The notes: generated from the letters alone by a model not told the origin. Positions 52,328-62,022 are shown, counted from the stretch's first letter. The stretch is 64,000 bases of DNA from Chitinophaga ginsengisoli (GCF_003014595.1 NZ_PYGK01000008.1:124001-188000), one strand, 5' to 3'. Numbers and translations: made by a program.

Positions 52328-55300
52328 ATGAAACAACTGCATGCTTTAAAAGATCCAATTCTGGCAACATTGCTCTTTGCCGCAGCCTGCCTTCCTGCCT
52401 GTAAACAGGATTCAGGGCCCGCTGACAAGCGCATCAAACGGATGGATAGCACCCTTACAGCTCATCTGGCAGACTCGATTGGCTCCATAGTGAAGCCTCA
52501 ACTGGCAGATAGTCTTTCCCTTACACTCTGGGGCATCGATTCACTGGTAATATCTCCTATCGCTATTGATGTGGACGACCAGGGAAGGGTATATTACACC
52601 ACCACCGACCGGCAGAAGCATTCTGAATTTGACATACGCGGGCACCGGGATTGGGAAATACCATCTATCAGTCTGCAAACGGTAGAAGATCGCCGTGCCT
52701 TCCTGCATAAGGAGTTATCTCCTGAAAACAGTAAAAGGAATACCTGGCTGGATGACCTGAACGGCGACAGCTCCCACGACTGGCGTGACCTGACCTTAGA
52801 AAAGGAACACGTATATCGCGTGGATGATGTATCCGGAGATGGTGTGGCCGATCAGACGCAATTGGTAGTGGACGACTTCCACGATGAGGTAACGGATGTT
52901 GCCGGCGGCGTGCTGGCTGAGGGCGATGACCTCTTCCTAGCGGTAGCACCGGACCTCTGGCGTATACAAGATAAGAACCACGACGGCATAGCAGATGAAA
53001 AAACGTCTATATCCCATGGATATGCCGTACACATAGGCTTTAGTGGTCATGGCATGTCAGGCGTAGAAATGGGCCCTGATGGGCGCATCTACTGGCAGAT
53101 AGGTGATATTGGTTTTAATGGTAAAGGTCCCGACGGGAAACAATGGTCCTTCCCGAACTGCGGGGTACTGGCCCGCTCCAACCCAGATGGCAGCGATTTT
53201 GAGATCTATTCCTATGGCATCCGTAATACACATGAATTTGCCTTTGATGAATATGGTAACATTATCAGCGAAGACAATGACGGCGACCATCCCGGTGAAA
53301 GCGAGCGACTGGTATATCTGGTGAATGGCGGTGATCAGGGCTGGCGCAGCAACTGGCAATACGGTAAATACCATGATCCGGACAATAATACTTACAAAGT
53401 ATGGATGGATGAAAAGATGTACACACCGCGTTTTGAAGGTCAGGCGGCTTATATCACTCCGTGTATCAGCAACTTCGTAAATGGACCTGCAGGATTTGTT
53501 TACAACCCAGGTACAGCTTTAGGCCCTGCTTATAAGAATACCTTCTTCGTAGCAGAATTTGTGGGCAATCCTTCCAACTCCGGCATACATGCATTTAAAC
53601 TGAACCCTAAAGGAGCTTCCTTTGTGCTGGGTGAACATAAGAAAGTGCTGGGCGGTATATTGGCCACCGGTATTGACTTCGGACCAGATGGAGCTTTATA
53701 TGTAGCCGACTGGATTGATGGCTGGGGTACACATAACTACGGCCGCATCTGGAAGCTGGATGATAAAACAGCCGCCGCTACAGCAGAACGAAAAACTACT
53801 AAATCTCTACTGGCGGAAGATTTCAGCAAGCGTAAGGAAACAGCACTGGCCGACCTGCTGAAGAATCCGGATATGCGCGTTCGCATGAAAGCCCAGTTTG
53901 AACTGGTGAAACGTAAAGAAAAAGGAGCGCCGCTGTTTGAGCAGGCACTAAAACAGACAGACAACCAGTTAGCGAGAGTGCATGCTATATGGGGACTCAG
54001 CCAGCTGGCCCGCCAGGATAAACAATACGCCAAAGCGTTGCTGCCCCTGTTAAAGGACAATGATCCCGAAATACGGGCCCAGGCAGCCAAATGGCTGGGC
54101 GATATCCGCTATAAGGAAGCCGGAGCAGCCCTGGTGCCAGTATTGAAAGATACCGCCAGCCGTGCACGTTTCTTTGCAGCAGAAGCCCTGGGCAGAATAC
54201 AATATGCTCCCGCGGTACAACCACTCATCGCCTTCCTCGAAGCGAATAACGACGTAGATGCCTATCAGCGACATGCAGGCACCCTGGCACTATCCCGCAT
54301 AGGTCAGGCGGAACCATTGATCGCTTTGGCGAACAGCCCTTCCCGTGCACTGCGCATTGCTGCTGTAGTGACCCTGAGAAGAATGAGCCATCCCGGTATT
54401 GCAGCATTCCTCAACGATAAAGATGAATTTGTAGTCACTGAGACGGCCCGCGCTATCAACGATGACCTCTCCATTAAAGAGGCATTGCCAGCCCTGGCTA
54501 ACCTGCTGGGTACTACAACGTTTAAAAATGAAGCCCTGATCCGTCGTGCTATCAATGCCAACCTGCGGGTAGGTACAGATGCCGCTATGCACAACCTGGT
54601 AGCCTATTCACAGAAAGCAGGCAGTCCGGCCCCTATGCGGGCGGAAGCGATAGACGCTTTAAGCGTATGGGCTAAACCTTCTGTGCTGGACCGTGTTGAC
54701 GGTAGATTACGTGGAGAAGTAAAAAGGAACCCAGCACCTGTAGTGAATCTTTCCACAGCACCACTTACTGCCCTGTTAAAGGACAAAGAGTTGCCCGTAC
54801 GCATCAGCGCTGCGAAAGCCATTGCCAAATTACAGATCAAACAGGCAGGTCCTCAATTGCTGGCTGCTGTGAAGGCAGACCGGGAGGCAGAAATGCGGGC
54901 AACTGCCTTGGAAGCATTGGTAGCCTTGCAGGATGCCGGTGTGGAACAAGGGATCACCGCTGCATTGGCTGATAAGGAAAAGTCAGTACGCGTAACTGGT
55001 CTTGACCTGCTGGGGAAAATGCACTTATCCGAAAGTGTAATGGTGAACCTCCTCACAGGGGTTATTGCCAACAAGACAATGGAAGAAAAACAGGCAGCCC
55101 TGCTGACACTCGGCAAACTGCCAGCACAGTATACAGAAAAGCCGCTGAACGACCTGCTGGATAAAATGGCCGCTGGTAAGCTGGACCCAGACATCTACCT
55201 TGAACTGGGCGAGGCGATTGATAGCAGCCGCTCTACACAGCTGGCTACTCGTTATAAAGCGGTGAACGGTAAACTGTCTTCCGACGATGTCATGGCCTCC

Positions 55301-55741
55301 TACCGCAGCTGCCTGTTGGGTGGAGATCCAAGACGAGGCAGACACATATTCTTCAATAACGAGAATTCCCAGTGTATGCGCTGCCACTCTTACGATGACC
55401 GTGGTGGTACCGCTGGCCCACGCTTAAATGGTGTTGCCGGTCGTATTTCCAGGGAACAGATATTACAGGCACTTATCACCCCAAGCGCCCGCCTGGCACC
55501 AGGATTTGGTATGGTGACACTGGAACTGAAAGATGGTAAAAAGCTAAGCGGCATTCTGAAAGGTGAAACTAAAGCAGGGTTAACGATCAAAGAAGGAGAT
55601 ACCGAGCGCACCATTGCTGCCGATCAAATAGTGCACAAAGAGTACGCGCAATCCAGTATGCCGAACATGACACAAATCCTCTCCAAGAAAGAGATAAGAG
55701 ATGTCGTGAGCTTTTTGGCAGAACAGAAAACAGATAATTAA
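52328..55741 (+). CDS. Dehydrogenase-like propeller / HEAT / cytochrome c lipoprotein
   Basis: The start at 52328 gives 1137 residues with a lipobox at Cys25 (CLPAC). Domains in order: a beta-propeller of the membrane-bound dehydrogenase type common in Planctomycetes and Bacteroidota (about 70-480, HGMSGVEMGPDGRIYWQIGD, YGIRNTHEFAFDEYGNI, GPDGALYVADWIDGWGTHNY); a long HEAT-like helical array (about 500-960, AIWGLSQLARQDKQ, KDNDPEIRAQAAKWLGDIRY); and a C-terminal heme domain with C1016-M-R-C1019-H1020 followed by GGTAGPRLNGVAGRISREQI and ITPSARLAPGFGMVTLELKD. It should oxidise a sugar-like substrate outside the cytoplasm and pass electrons to its heme; the substrate is unknown. It is monocistronic with a strong terminator. 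Confidence 0.9.
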   Translation: MKQLHALKDPILATLLFAAACLPACKQDSGPADKRIKRMDSTLTAHLADSIGSIVKPQLADSLSLTLWGIDSLVISPIAIDVDDQGRVYYTTTDRQKHSEFDIRGHRDWEIPSISLQTVEDRRAFLHKELSPENSKRNTWLDDLNGDSSHDWRDLTLEKEHVYRVDDVSGDGVADQTQLVVDDFHDEVTDVAGGVLAEGDDLFLAVAPDLWRIQDKNHDGIADEKTSISHGYAVHIGFSGHGMSGVEMGPDGRIYWQIGDIGFNGKGPDGKQWSFPNCGVLARSNPDGSDFEIYSYGIRNTHEFAFDEYGNIISEDNDGDHPGESERLVYLVNGGDQGWRSNWQYGKYHDPDNNTYKVWMDEKMYTPRFEGQAAYITPCISNFVNGPAGFVYNPGTALGPAYKNTFFVAEFVGNPSNSGIHAFKLNPKGASFVLGEHKKVLGGILATGIDFGPDGALYVADWIDGWGTHNYGRIWKLDDKTAAATAERKTTKSLLAEDFSKRKETALADLLKNPDMRVRMKAQFELVKRKEKGAPLFEQALKQTDNQLARVHAIWGLSQLARQDKQYAKALLPLLKDNDPEIRAQAAKWLGDIRYKEAGAALVPVLKDTASRARFFAAEALGRIQYAPAVQPLIAFLEANNDVDAYQRHAGTLALSRIGQAEPLIALANSPSRALRIAAVVTLRRMSHPGIAAFLNDKDEFVVTETARAINDDLSIKEALPALANLLGTTTFKNEALIRRAINANLRVGTDAAMHNLVAYSQKAGSPAPMRAEAIDALSVWAKPSVLDRVDGRLRGEVKRNPAPVVNLSTAPLTALLKDKELPVRISAAKAIAKLQIKQAGPQLLAAVKADREAEMRATALEALVALQDAGVEQGITAALADKEKSVRVTGLDLLGKMHLSESVMVNLLTGVIANKTMEEKQAALLTLGKLPAQYTEKPLNDLLDKMAAGKLDPDIYLELGEAIDSSRSTQLATRYKAVNGKLSSDDVMASYRSCLLGGDPRRGRHIFFNNENSQCMRCHSYDDRGGTAGPRLNGVAGRISREQILQALITPSARLAPGFGMVTLELKDGKKLSGILKGETKAGLTIKEGDTERTIAADQIVHKEYAQSSMPNMTQILSKKEIRDVVSFLAEQKTDN

Positions 55742-55760
55742 TACGCTTATTAGCGATAAC

Positions 55761-55803
55761 ATAAAAATGGCTGCATCAGATGTTTTGATGCAGCCATTTT
55801 TAT
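55761..55803. terminator. Strong terminator after the cytochrome lipoprotein gene
   Basis: Perfect 18-base arms ATAAAAATGGCTGCATCA (55761-55778) and its complement (55786-55803) with a 7-base loop. The U-run is within the arm on both strands, so it can serve the convergent LRR gene too. Confidence 0.88.
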
Positions 55804-55844
55804 CTATTTAATGCCATAATTTAAGTGAATAGAAAAATGAAGTT

Positions 55845-57329
55845 TTAGACTGGTTTTCGAACCGTTGTACTAAATAATCTGGCACTTCCATTCGTCACCA
55901 GAAAATCATGACTTATATTTTGAAACGTCAAGGCCTCGAATTCCTTCCTGCCATCAACTACCAATTCTTTTAGAGCCGGGAATTGATGAATGTCAATTGT
56001 ACTGATATTGGTACGTGTAATATTGAGCTTCTCTACATTCGGAAAAATAACATCCTTAGGAATTTCAGATATGGGATTATGATCAATCACCAACGTTTTC
56101 AACCGGCCCAATTGCGCTATCGATGCCGGCAATTCCTTTAATTGCGATCTTGCAATTTGCAAATACTGCAGGTTCGGCAGTTGGGAAAGCTTTTCAATGG
56201 TGTCGCTGATGTCAAGTTTAGACTGTTGACTAAACATGGCGACTGTAATATGTTTCAGCTTACTTATTTTATCGGAAACCCTTTCAGTTTCAACCTGACC
56301 GTCACTATATATATTCTCAATTTCATCCCCATATGGTATAGAAAGATAAGCGATCATTCCTGGTTTGGGTTTTACCAGGAAATAATTCCTTCTTATAACC
56401 TGGGAAAATACGATGTATTCTGCCGGATCAATGGCAGGATGCTCATATAAAGTCTTATGAAAATAGTCCTGGCTCTTCAGGTATTTGTCTTTCCAATGCT
56501 CATTTAACTGCGCTAATAAATCTGCAGGTGCATATTTCTCAAATTGCTTTCTGGCAGCCTTTCTTACCTTAGCGTCCCGGTGAAAATAGGTCAGATTCAG
56601 TATGTATGCCAGTACAAAGTTATTGATATCCTTTTCGGTCAGGTTATTAACCGTCGCCAGTACAGACGAATCATCTTCACTTATCAACATATCAAATATC
56701 CTCCCGGCGGCAGACAACTCATCCGGATCATTATTAATGGATCTGATGCTGACACCAGGTTGTAAATCAATCTTGACAGTACCGTTCCGGTGATGTTCTT
56801 CACTTTTCTTCTCTGCTATATTATTCACCACGGATTTCCGGTCTATTGAAAGCACCTTATATCTGTAGGCCGTTTCTTCCAGACCTATACTCCAGTATGT
56901 TTGTCCCAACACTATCTTGAGTTGTTCCCAGACTATTGTGGAAACGTCTTCAGTATTTTCTTCAACAGATAATTTCTCCCCTGCGTCATGCATCCTGTCT
57001 CCATTCAATTCCATAAACGATCGTCGTAGTTCACGCCCCTCACAATAGTTTACATTAAATGCCATAGATGTCTCTGACAACGCGAACGTCAGGGTATTAC
57101 CATTTTCAATGCTCCAGGGATCCGAACACAGATCCATATTTAAAAAAAGCAAGGTGCCTTGCTCACCAAAATAAATATCACAAATCCCTTCTTTCTTCCA
57201 GTTTTCTGAAGCACTTTCAAAATTGATTTCCTCTGTAAAACCTAATGTTATTCCCAGCTGTTGCTGGAGCTCGTTTAAATTGTTCTTAAAAGTCTTGTTA
57301 ATAGCAATCCCTGATATGTTAAAACCCAT
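55845..57329 (-). CDS. Cytoplasmic leucine-rich-repeat protein of unknown function
   Basis: A 494-residue protein without signal peptide or membrane segment. The N-terminal 340 residues are an unrecognised mixed domain (MGFNISGIAINKTFKNNLNE at the start). The part DAKVRKAARKQFEKYAPADL (about 253) looks like one HEAT-type helix pair. About residues 370-470 hold some five leucine-rich repeats: LPNLQYLQIARSQLKELPAS, LGRLKTLVIDHNPISEIPKD, FPNVEKLNITRTNISTIDIH, FPALKELVVDG. Such repeats bind proteins. The gene stands alone with 190 bases of non-coding sequence upstream, in which I see nothing. Confidence 0.82.
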   Translation of the reverse strand: MGFNISGIAINKTFKNNLNELQQQLGITLGFTEEINFESASENWKKEGICDIYFGEQGTLLFLNMDLCSDPWSIENGNTLTFALSETSMAFNVNYCEGRELRRSFMELNGDRMHDAGEKLSVEENTEDVSTIVWEQLKIVLGQTYWSIGLEETAYRYKVLSIDRKSVVNNIAEKKSEEHHRNGTVKIDLQPGVSIRSINNDPDELSAAGRIFDMLISEDDSSVLATVNNLTEKDINNFVLAYILNLTYFHRDAKVRKAARKQFEKYAPADLLAQLNEHWKDKYLKSQDYFHKTLYEHPAIDPAEYIVFSQVIRRNYFLVKPKPGMIAYLSIPYGDEIENIYSDGQVETERVSDKISKLKHITVAMFSQQSKLDISDTIEKLSQLPNLQYLQIARSQLKELPASIAQLGRLKTLVIDHNPISEIPKDVIFPNVEKLNITRTNISTIDIHQFPALKELVVDGRKEFEALTFQNISHDFLVTNGSARLFSTTVRKPV

Positions 57330-57519
57330 GTTGGCCCTGTTTGTAGTGGTATAGCGTCTCTTAAAATTACAGCCGGATGAATATGAAGGTTATTCCGTTG
57401 CTCAAATATAATTTTTCTGTAATAATATTACAAGTCCGCTATTGTTTTATCTGACACTGCGGCTACTAACAGGACATTCAAGGTATTACTTCATGAAATA
57501 GGATCTGATTGGGGAGTGT

Positions 57520-58050
57520 TTAGTCCTGGTACTCACCGGAATATTCCCTTATAATTGCCCTCACGCAGGCCAGATGATGATCATCATGCTCCGCAGTAAA
57601 ATACGCCAGGTCAACGACCCGCATCGGCGTTTTCAGTCTTGGGTGCAGGGCCTTTCTTTCCAGCTGTTCATCTGTCAATGTAAGCAGCTTATTCACCAGG
57701 GCCTGCCGCTGCTCTCTGAACCGTTGCAGCAGGGTCACTATTTTTGTGTCGTTATGATCAGCATCATGCGTAGCCTGGTTCGTCAGGTCTGCAGGTCTCA
57801 GGTCTGTCAACCCGTTTATAAAATCATCTATCCTGCCAGCCCACAGTGGTTCAATGTCACCAAGATGTCCAATCTCTTCTTTAATGCTCCATTTGCCATC
57901 AGGCTTGATCGTTAACAGGTCCGGATCCAGCTGACCAATTATCTCTTCTACACGTGCCGGCGTCCCACTGAGACGTTCTATGATGGAAGGCAACAATCCG
58001 TTGTCTTCGATTACCGGAAATGTTCTTTTGAACCATTCAGTTCTTTTCAT
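57520..58050 (-). CDS. DinB/YfiT-like metal-dependent protein
   Basis: A 176-residue four-helix-bundle protein. The three metal-binding histidines of the DinB fold are visible: His62 (KEEIGHLGDIEPLW), His155 and His159 (AEHDDHHLA). The family includes metal-dependent hydrolases and bacillithiol- or mycothiol-type thiol transferases; the reaction here is unknown. The gene is single, with a 277-base space before the metalloprotease gene that holds only a terminator. Confidence 0.88.
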   Translation of the reverse strand: MKRTEWFKRTFPVIEDNGLLPSIIERLSGTPARVEEIIGQLDPDLLTIKPDGKWSIKEEIGHLGDIEPLWAGRIDDFINGLTDLRPADLTNQATHDADHNDTKIVTLLQRFREQRQALVNKLLTLTDEQLERKALHPRLKTPMRVVDLAYFTAEHDDHHLACVRAIIREYSGEYQD

Positions 58051-58247
58051 GGGAATAAATAATGGTACGGTATCAAATGTAGGTAAATTTAATTTACATA
58101 TATCTCAAGTACTCAGCGCAGTACACAAACGCTTATCAAGCGTAATACTCGTTAAAGCAATCAACGCACCGTATTGTATGCATACCAATAATCCAGTAAG
58201 AAATGATCCTGCCATTTGTCAACAGTCAGACCGGTCCAATGAAAATC

Positions 58248-58274
58248 AAATAGGCCGCACCTGGCGGCCTATTT
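58248..58274 (-). terminator. Rho-independent terminator of the metalloprotease gene
   Basis: AAATAGGCCGC (58248-58258) and GCGGCCTATTT (58264-58274) form a perfect 11-base GC-rich stem with loop ACCTG. On the minus strand TTTGATTTTC follows. It lies 54 bases after the protease stop. Confidence 0.8.
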
Positions 58275-58327
58275 AAATAAACTACTGAGTATTTATCGCT
58301 GCGGTTTCCCATCGCAACGTACTTCAA

Positions 58328-59551
58328 CTAATACGCATACCAGCCAATACCTTCATAGGTATAGCCCGGTATAAATGAAAGCTCATTCTGATTCTTCGTG
58401 TATAAATGATCATCAAATGATCCATTGTAATACCTGTGAACCGGTACTGCACCATTAATAGCCGATGGATAAGCATAGAAAGCTATTCCTTCAAGGTTAC
58501 CCGGCGCAATTTCATTTGGATTGGCAGTATAGAAATGATCGCCGGATTGAGGCAGATACCAACGATAAATTGGTACTGAATTAGCCACCTGGTTTTGAAA
58601 TGCAAAGAAGCCAATGCCTTCAAAAATATAGTCACTGTTCGTACCATTGCCCAGCTCATTGAGACTGGTGGTATAGAAGTGATCCTGCCATGTAGACCGG
58701 GCATAATAGCGGAATACAGGCACTGTTCCTGCTACTGGAGGATTGGCGGGATATAGGAACTGTACAGTCAGTATATCAAAATTAGAAAGCGTGGTAGCAC
58801 CACTACCGCATTGCCCTCCATTCATGATAGAGTTAGGATCCCCGCCGGTAGGCGTACCCAGTATATGCATGGCATCGAAATAAGCACCATTGTCGCTTGC
58901 CACACCGGATTGTGGTTCGCCAGACTGCCAGTTGGTATGTCTGAATCCGATACAGTGACCCATTTCATGCGCAATGGTACGTTGGCGCTGGGCAAAAGAA
59001 TTACCTGCAATCTGGTTAATATTGATCCTTATCAGTCCCCCAGGCTGCCCGTTGATAGGGAAGTAAGCGGCACCGCAAACACCTGATCCCAGATTGGCAT
59101 TGGTAATGCGGATATGCGCGATGCCAGAGAGGGTGGTGATACCAAATTTAACCCTGCAATTGATCACATTATTCCACATAGCAATAGCGCCGTTAATTTC
59201 ATTCAGATAAGCATTCATCGATGCATCAACATAAATGAAGATATTGGGTTGTACACTATAACCCACGTAATTCGACGTTCCATATTGCTCGGTTTTGGGT
59301 CCATCCAGCAGTGAAGCATCGGGTTCGCTTTTCTTGGCAAACAGGATATCGCCATCAACAAGATATTCGTCGCCGATATCTTTAATTTCACTGTCGCGGT
59401 ACCCTAACTTTTTAATGTAACTCAAAACAGGATTGCTTTCATGGATACCAGGCTGCTCAGGCGCGATATCAGTTTTCTTACAGGAAAATAACAGAGATGA
59501 TGCTACCGACAGTACGACAAGGTAGCGAAAGAAAAAAACAGTTTTTTTCAT
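58328..59551 (-). CDS. Metzincin-like zinc metallopeptidase lipoprotein with DUF5648 repeats
   Basis: A 407-residue lipoprotein (lipobox LLFSC, Cys24). The peptidase domain (about 85-268) has the zinc site H195-E-M-G-H199-xxxxx-H205 (HEMGHCIGFRH) and a Met-turn-like SIMNGG (Met243), the metzincin pattern of M57-type peptidases. Residues about 275-407 hold three copies of a Tyr/Phe-rich unit of the DUF5648 type, each with a F/Y-R-(Y/W)-Y...DHxYT...NE(L/I) core: PVFRYYARSTWQDHFYTTSL, PIYRWYLPQSGDHFYTANPN, PVHRYYNGSFDDHLYTKNQN. The repeats probably bind a surface ligand. It likely acts on proteins outside the cell; the substrate is unknown. Confidence 0.88.
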   Translation of the reverse strand: MKKTVFFFRYLVVLSVASSLLFSCKKTDIAPEQPGIHESNPVLSYIKKLGYRDSEIKDIGDEYLVDGDILFAKKSEPDASLLDGPKTEQYGTSNYVGYSVQPNIFIYVDASMNAYLNEINGAIAMWNNVINCRVKFGITTLSGIAHIRITNANLGSGVCGAAYFPINGQPGGLIRININQIAGNSFAQRQRTIAHEMGHCIGFRHTNWQSGEPQSGVASDNGAYFDAMHILGTPTGGDPNSIMNGGQCGSGATTLSNFDILTVQFLYPANPPVAGTVPVFRYYARSTWQDHFYTTSLNELGNGTNSDYIFEGIGFFAFQNQVANSVPIYRWYLPQSGDHFYTANPNEIAPGNLEGIAFYAYPSAINGAVPVHRYYNGSFDDHLYTKNQNELSFIPGYTYEGIGWYAY

Positions 59552-59861
59552 TTCGTGATAGATTTAAATGGTTAACGATAAATGTGAAACTATACTTGGG
59601 AAAACATACTTAACAGGGCTCCTATAGTGAATAATAAAGAGACCGCATCCCTAAAAACACGTCAGGATGCTCTTAATGAATATTCATATTGTTAAACAGT
59701 TTGAGAATCAGGGTTCACGAATTATAGGACCAACAAGCTGGTTATTTTTATTTTAGTTCGCATTTGCAGAATGAATGTAAGTATTTTTTTGTAGAAAAAT
59801 AACGGATAGCTGCATTGGACAAATTTGGATACAAGTCCTTATCTGTATTATTTTTACATTC
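59552..59861. other. Divergent intergenic space without a recognised gene
   Basis: This 310-base A/T-rich space separates the divergent metalloprotease and membrane-protein genes. It holds a short inverted repeat GCATCC...GGATGC (near 59646-59671) and poly-T tracts near 59785. No convincing TAnnTTTG element for either gene and no coding relic was found. Confidence 0.5.
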
Positions 59862-60833
59862 ATGTATACACAAGTTCAATTATCTGCGGAGGATCAGCAA
59901 CTGCTAAAGTCCCTCCGCAGAGCCGCTAACGTCGAGGGCTATATAGGCATTGGTGTTGGCATTGTTCTGACCCTTCTTTCCTGTGGCCTTGCCGGTCTTA
60001 TGATGTCCGACGGTTATTTCCCCGGCGTAGAGGTATTACTACCTTTTTTCCTGATACTACTCTGTTTAGGAGTATTCCTATTATACAGAGGCTTTCGCAT
60101 ACACCGTAAAACAAAAGCACAATTTGCCCAGATACAGGCCAAAAGGATTGTTACCGGAAGGTTGCAGCAATTAGAGACAATAGACAAAAAAAACCTGCGC
60201 TATACGGTCGGAGGCGCTTCTTTCCCGGTATATGTCCCCTTACCGGTATACCTTGCGAAAACAGAATATAAAAGACCGCTTGTCTCAGCGACTGCATTGC
60301 TCAACAGAGAAATAGCATTGCACCTGGTACCCATAGAACCCGGTATTGAACTACTGTTGCAGTGCCACTACAATCAATCCGCATACAAAACATCTGTCCC
60401 GCCATTGGAAGAAAGCGACAAACAACGACAACTTGACAACTTTAATGCAGAGGTGAAAGTTATCCTCATAGTATTTGCGGTTGTAGGATTTATAATAGCG
60501 ATGATCGCCGGATTCAGAACAGAGGTCTGGTTCATTCTTGGGCTGATGCTGTTACTTCTTGTTATCATCGTTGCCAGTACATCATTACCGCGGCTCATAA
60601 ATATTATGAAGGGAACCAACAAAATCTGTATTACAACTACCATCACCGAGAAGATCGAAGCAATGGCCAGGTCTGGCAAAACCATGTCCAAGCACACCTG
60701 GTACAGGCTCGGAAACGGAACACTGGAGCAACATCAGATCGCTACATTTTATCCCGGGGATACAGTAATGATCGAGCACCTTGAAAAGAAGAATGGTAAT
60801 AAAGGCACCCTGCTGGATATAAAAAAGGTATAG
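59862..60833 (+). CDS. Membrane protein of unknown function with four predicted segments
   Basis: A 323-residue protein. Two hydrophobic hairpins are visible, about 28-49 with 53-75 and about 198-218 with 221-242 (VILIVFAVVGFIIAMIAGFR, VWFILGLMLLLLVIIVASTS). Between them (about 85-180) lies a soluble domain with LRYTVGGASFPVYVPLPVYL; a second soluble part ends the protein (about 255-323, HTWYRLGNGTLEQHQIATFY and DTVMIEHLEKKNGNKGTL). The two soluble parts share a small-beta-barrel look (a modifier-of-signal or OB-like fold is possible). I do not recognise the family. The gene stands alone. Confidence 0.75.
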   Translation: MYTQVQLSAEDQQLLKSLRRAANVEGYIGIGVGIVLTLLSCGLAGLMMSDGYFPGVEVLLPFFLILLCLGVFLLYRGFRIHRKTKAQFAQIQAKRIVTGRLQQLETIDKKNLRYTVGGASFPVYVPLPVYLAKTEYKRPLVSATALLNREIALHLVPIEPGIELLLQCHYNQSAYKTSVPPLEESDKQRQLDNFNAEVKVILIVFAVVGFIIAMIAGFRTEVWFILGLMLLLLVIIVASTSLPRLINIMKGTNKICITTTITEKIEAMARSGKTMSKHTWYRLGNGTLEQHQIATFYPGDTVMIEHLEKKNGNKGTLLDIKKV

Positions 60834-60929
60834 TTGGATTGTACATTGGATTCTATTAGCTTTACTTTTCTTTGAAACAGAAAAGGATTGTAACCTGTTC
60901 ACATCTATTAGCCATTATAAAAATCATTT

Positions 60930-61958
60930 ATGAAGTACAGTAAACTCGGCAACACCGGCCTGGTAGTTTCCAGGCTTTCTTTTGGCGCTATGACCTTTGG
61001 TAACGACCCCTCCATTACCGCAGTGTATAAAGTAACCCAGGAAGACGCACAGACAATGGTCGACAAAGCCCTCGATGCAGGCATTAATTTTTTCGATACT
61101 GCGGATGGTTATTCCGCTGGTCAGTCGGAAGTCATGTTAGGAAAAGCACTCGCCAAACGTCGCCAGGATGTAGTGATCGCTACAAAAGTGGGCTTCAGAA
61201 CAGGCGAACCGGTTACACAGGCAGGACTTTCAAGACGGCATATCCTTTATTCCTGCGAACAAAGTCTCAAAAGACTGAACACAGATTACATAGACCTGTA
61301 TATCGTGCATAAGGAAGACCCATATACCCCACTGGAAGAAACACTGGAAACATTGGATATGCTGGTACGTGCCGGCAAGGTCCGTTATATAGGCTTTTCC
61401 AACTGGACGGTATGGAAAGCGGCTATCGCATACCAGATGCAAAAAGAACGTGGCTGGGCTACCTTCTGTAATGGACAGATGTATTATTCTCTGCTAGGCC
61501 GGGATGTAGAATATGATATCGTTCCTTTCATGCAGCACGCAGGTATCGGAATGACCATCTGGAGCCCCCTGGCAGGAGGTTTCCTCAGCGGTAAGTATAC
61601 ACGCGAAGGCGCGAAAGATCAGGATAACCGGTTGTCAGGATTTGACATCCTGCCCTTCGACAAGGAAAAAGGGTACGATGTAGTGGACGTACTGAAGGAA
61701 ATCGCAGCCACACACAATGCTTCTCCTGCACAGGTAGCGCTGTCATGGCTGCTAAGCAAACCGGTGGTGTCCAGCATCCTCGTTGGTGCCAGCAAGCTCC
61801 ATCAGCTGGAAAATAACCTGAAAGCCGTGGAGATGGAACTAAACGACACCGAAATTAAAACACTGGACGATCTGACACAACCAGGTATCTCATACCCCCA
61901 TTGGTTTGTGCAAAATCTGGCCGATCCGAAACATAAGGAAATACTGGGAACAAAATAA
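60930..61958 (+). CDS. Aldo/keto reductase
   Basis: A 342-residue NADPH-dependent oxidoreductase of the AKR superfamily. The catalytic four are visible: Asp56 and Tyr61 (NFFDTADGYSAGQSEVMLG), Lys86 (VVIATKVGF) and His127 (DLYIVHKED). The cofactor-binding C-terminal part has WSPLAGGFLSGKYTREGAKD and SWLLSKPVVSSILVGASKLH. Layout and length suit the AKR11/12-like (YajO/IolS/general stress) group; the substrate is unknown. It is followed at once by a terminator that overlaps its stop codon. Confidence 0.94.
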   Translation: MKYSKLGNTGLVVSRLSFGAMTFGNDPSITAVYKVTQEDAQTMVDKALDAGINFFDTADGYSAGQSEVMLGKALAKRRQDVVIATKVGFRTGEPVTQAGLSRRHILYSCEQSLKRLNTDYIDLYIVHKEDPYTPLEETLETLDMLVRAGKVRYIGFSNWTVWKAAIAYQMQKERGWATFCNGQMYYSLLGRDVEYDIVPFMQHAGIGMTIWSPLAGGFLSGKYTREGAKDQDNRLSGFDILPFDKEKGYDVVDVLKEIAATHNASPAQVALSWLLSKPVVSSILVGASKLHQLENNLKAVEMELNDTEIKTLDDLTQPGISYPHWFVQNLADPKHKEILGTK

Positions 61959-61981
61959 AAGCAGGCCTCGTGCCTGCTTTT
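61957..61981 (+). terminator. Rho-independent terminator of the aldo/keto reductase gene
   Basis: AAAAGCAGGC and GCCTGCTTTT form a 10-base stem with loop CTCGT, followed by TTCTTTT. The left arm begins in the stop codon. Confidence 0.85.
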
Positions 61982-62022
61982 TTCTTTTGATTTTCGTGTC
62001 CTTTTTTATTTACTTCACATCT

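Noticed and set aside
61906..62022. Upstream extension of the YcaQ-type gene with an apparent membrane segment
   Set aside because: The stretch crosses the terminator of the aldo/keto reductase gene and family members are cytoplasmic; the hydrophobic run comes from the T-rich terminator tail.
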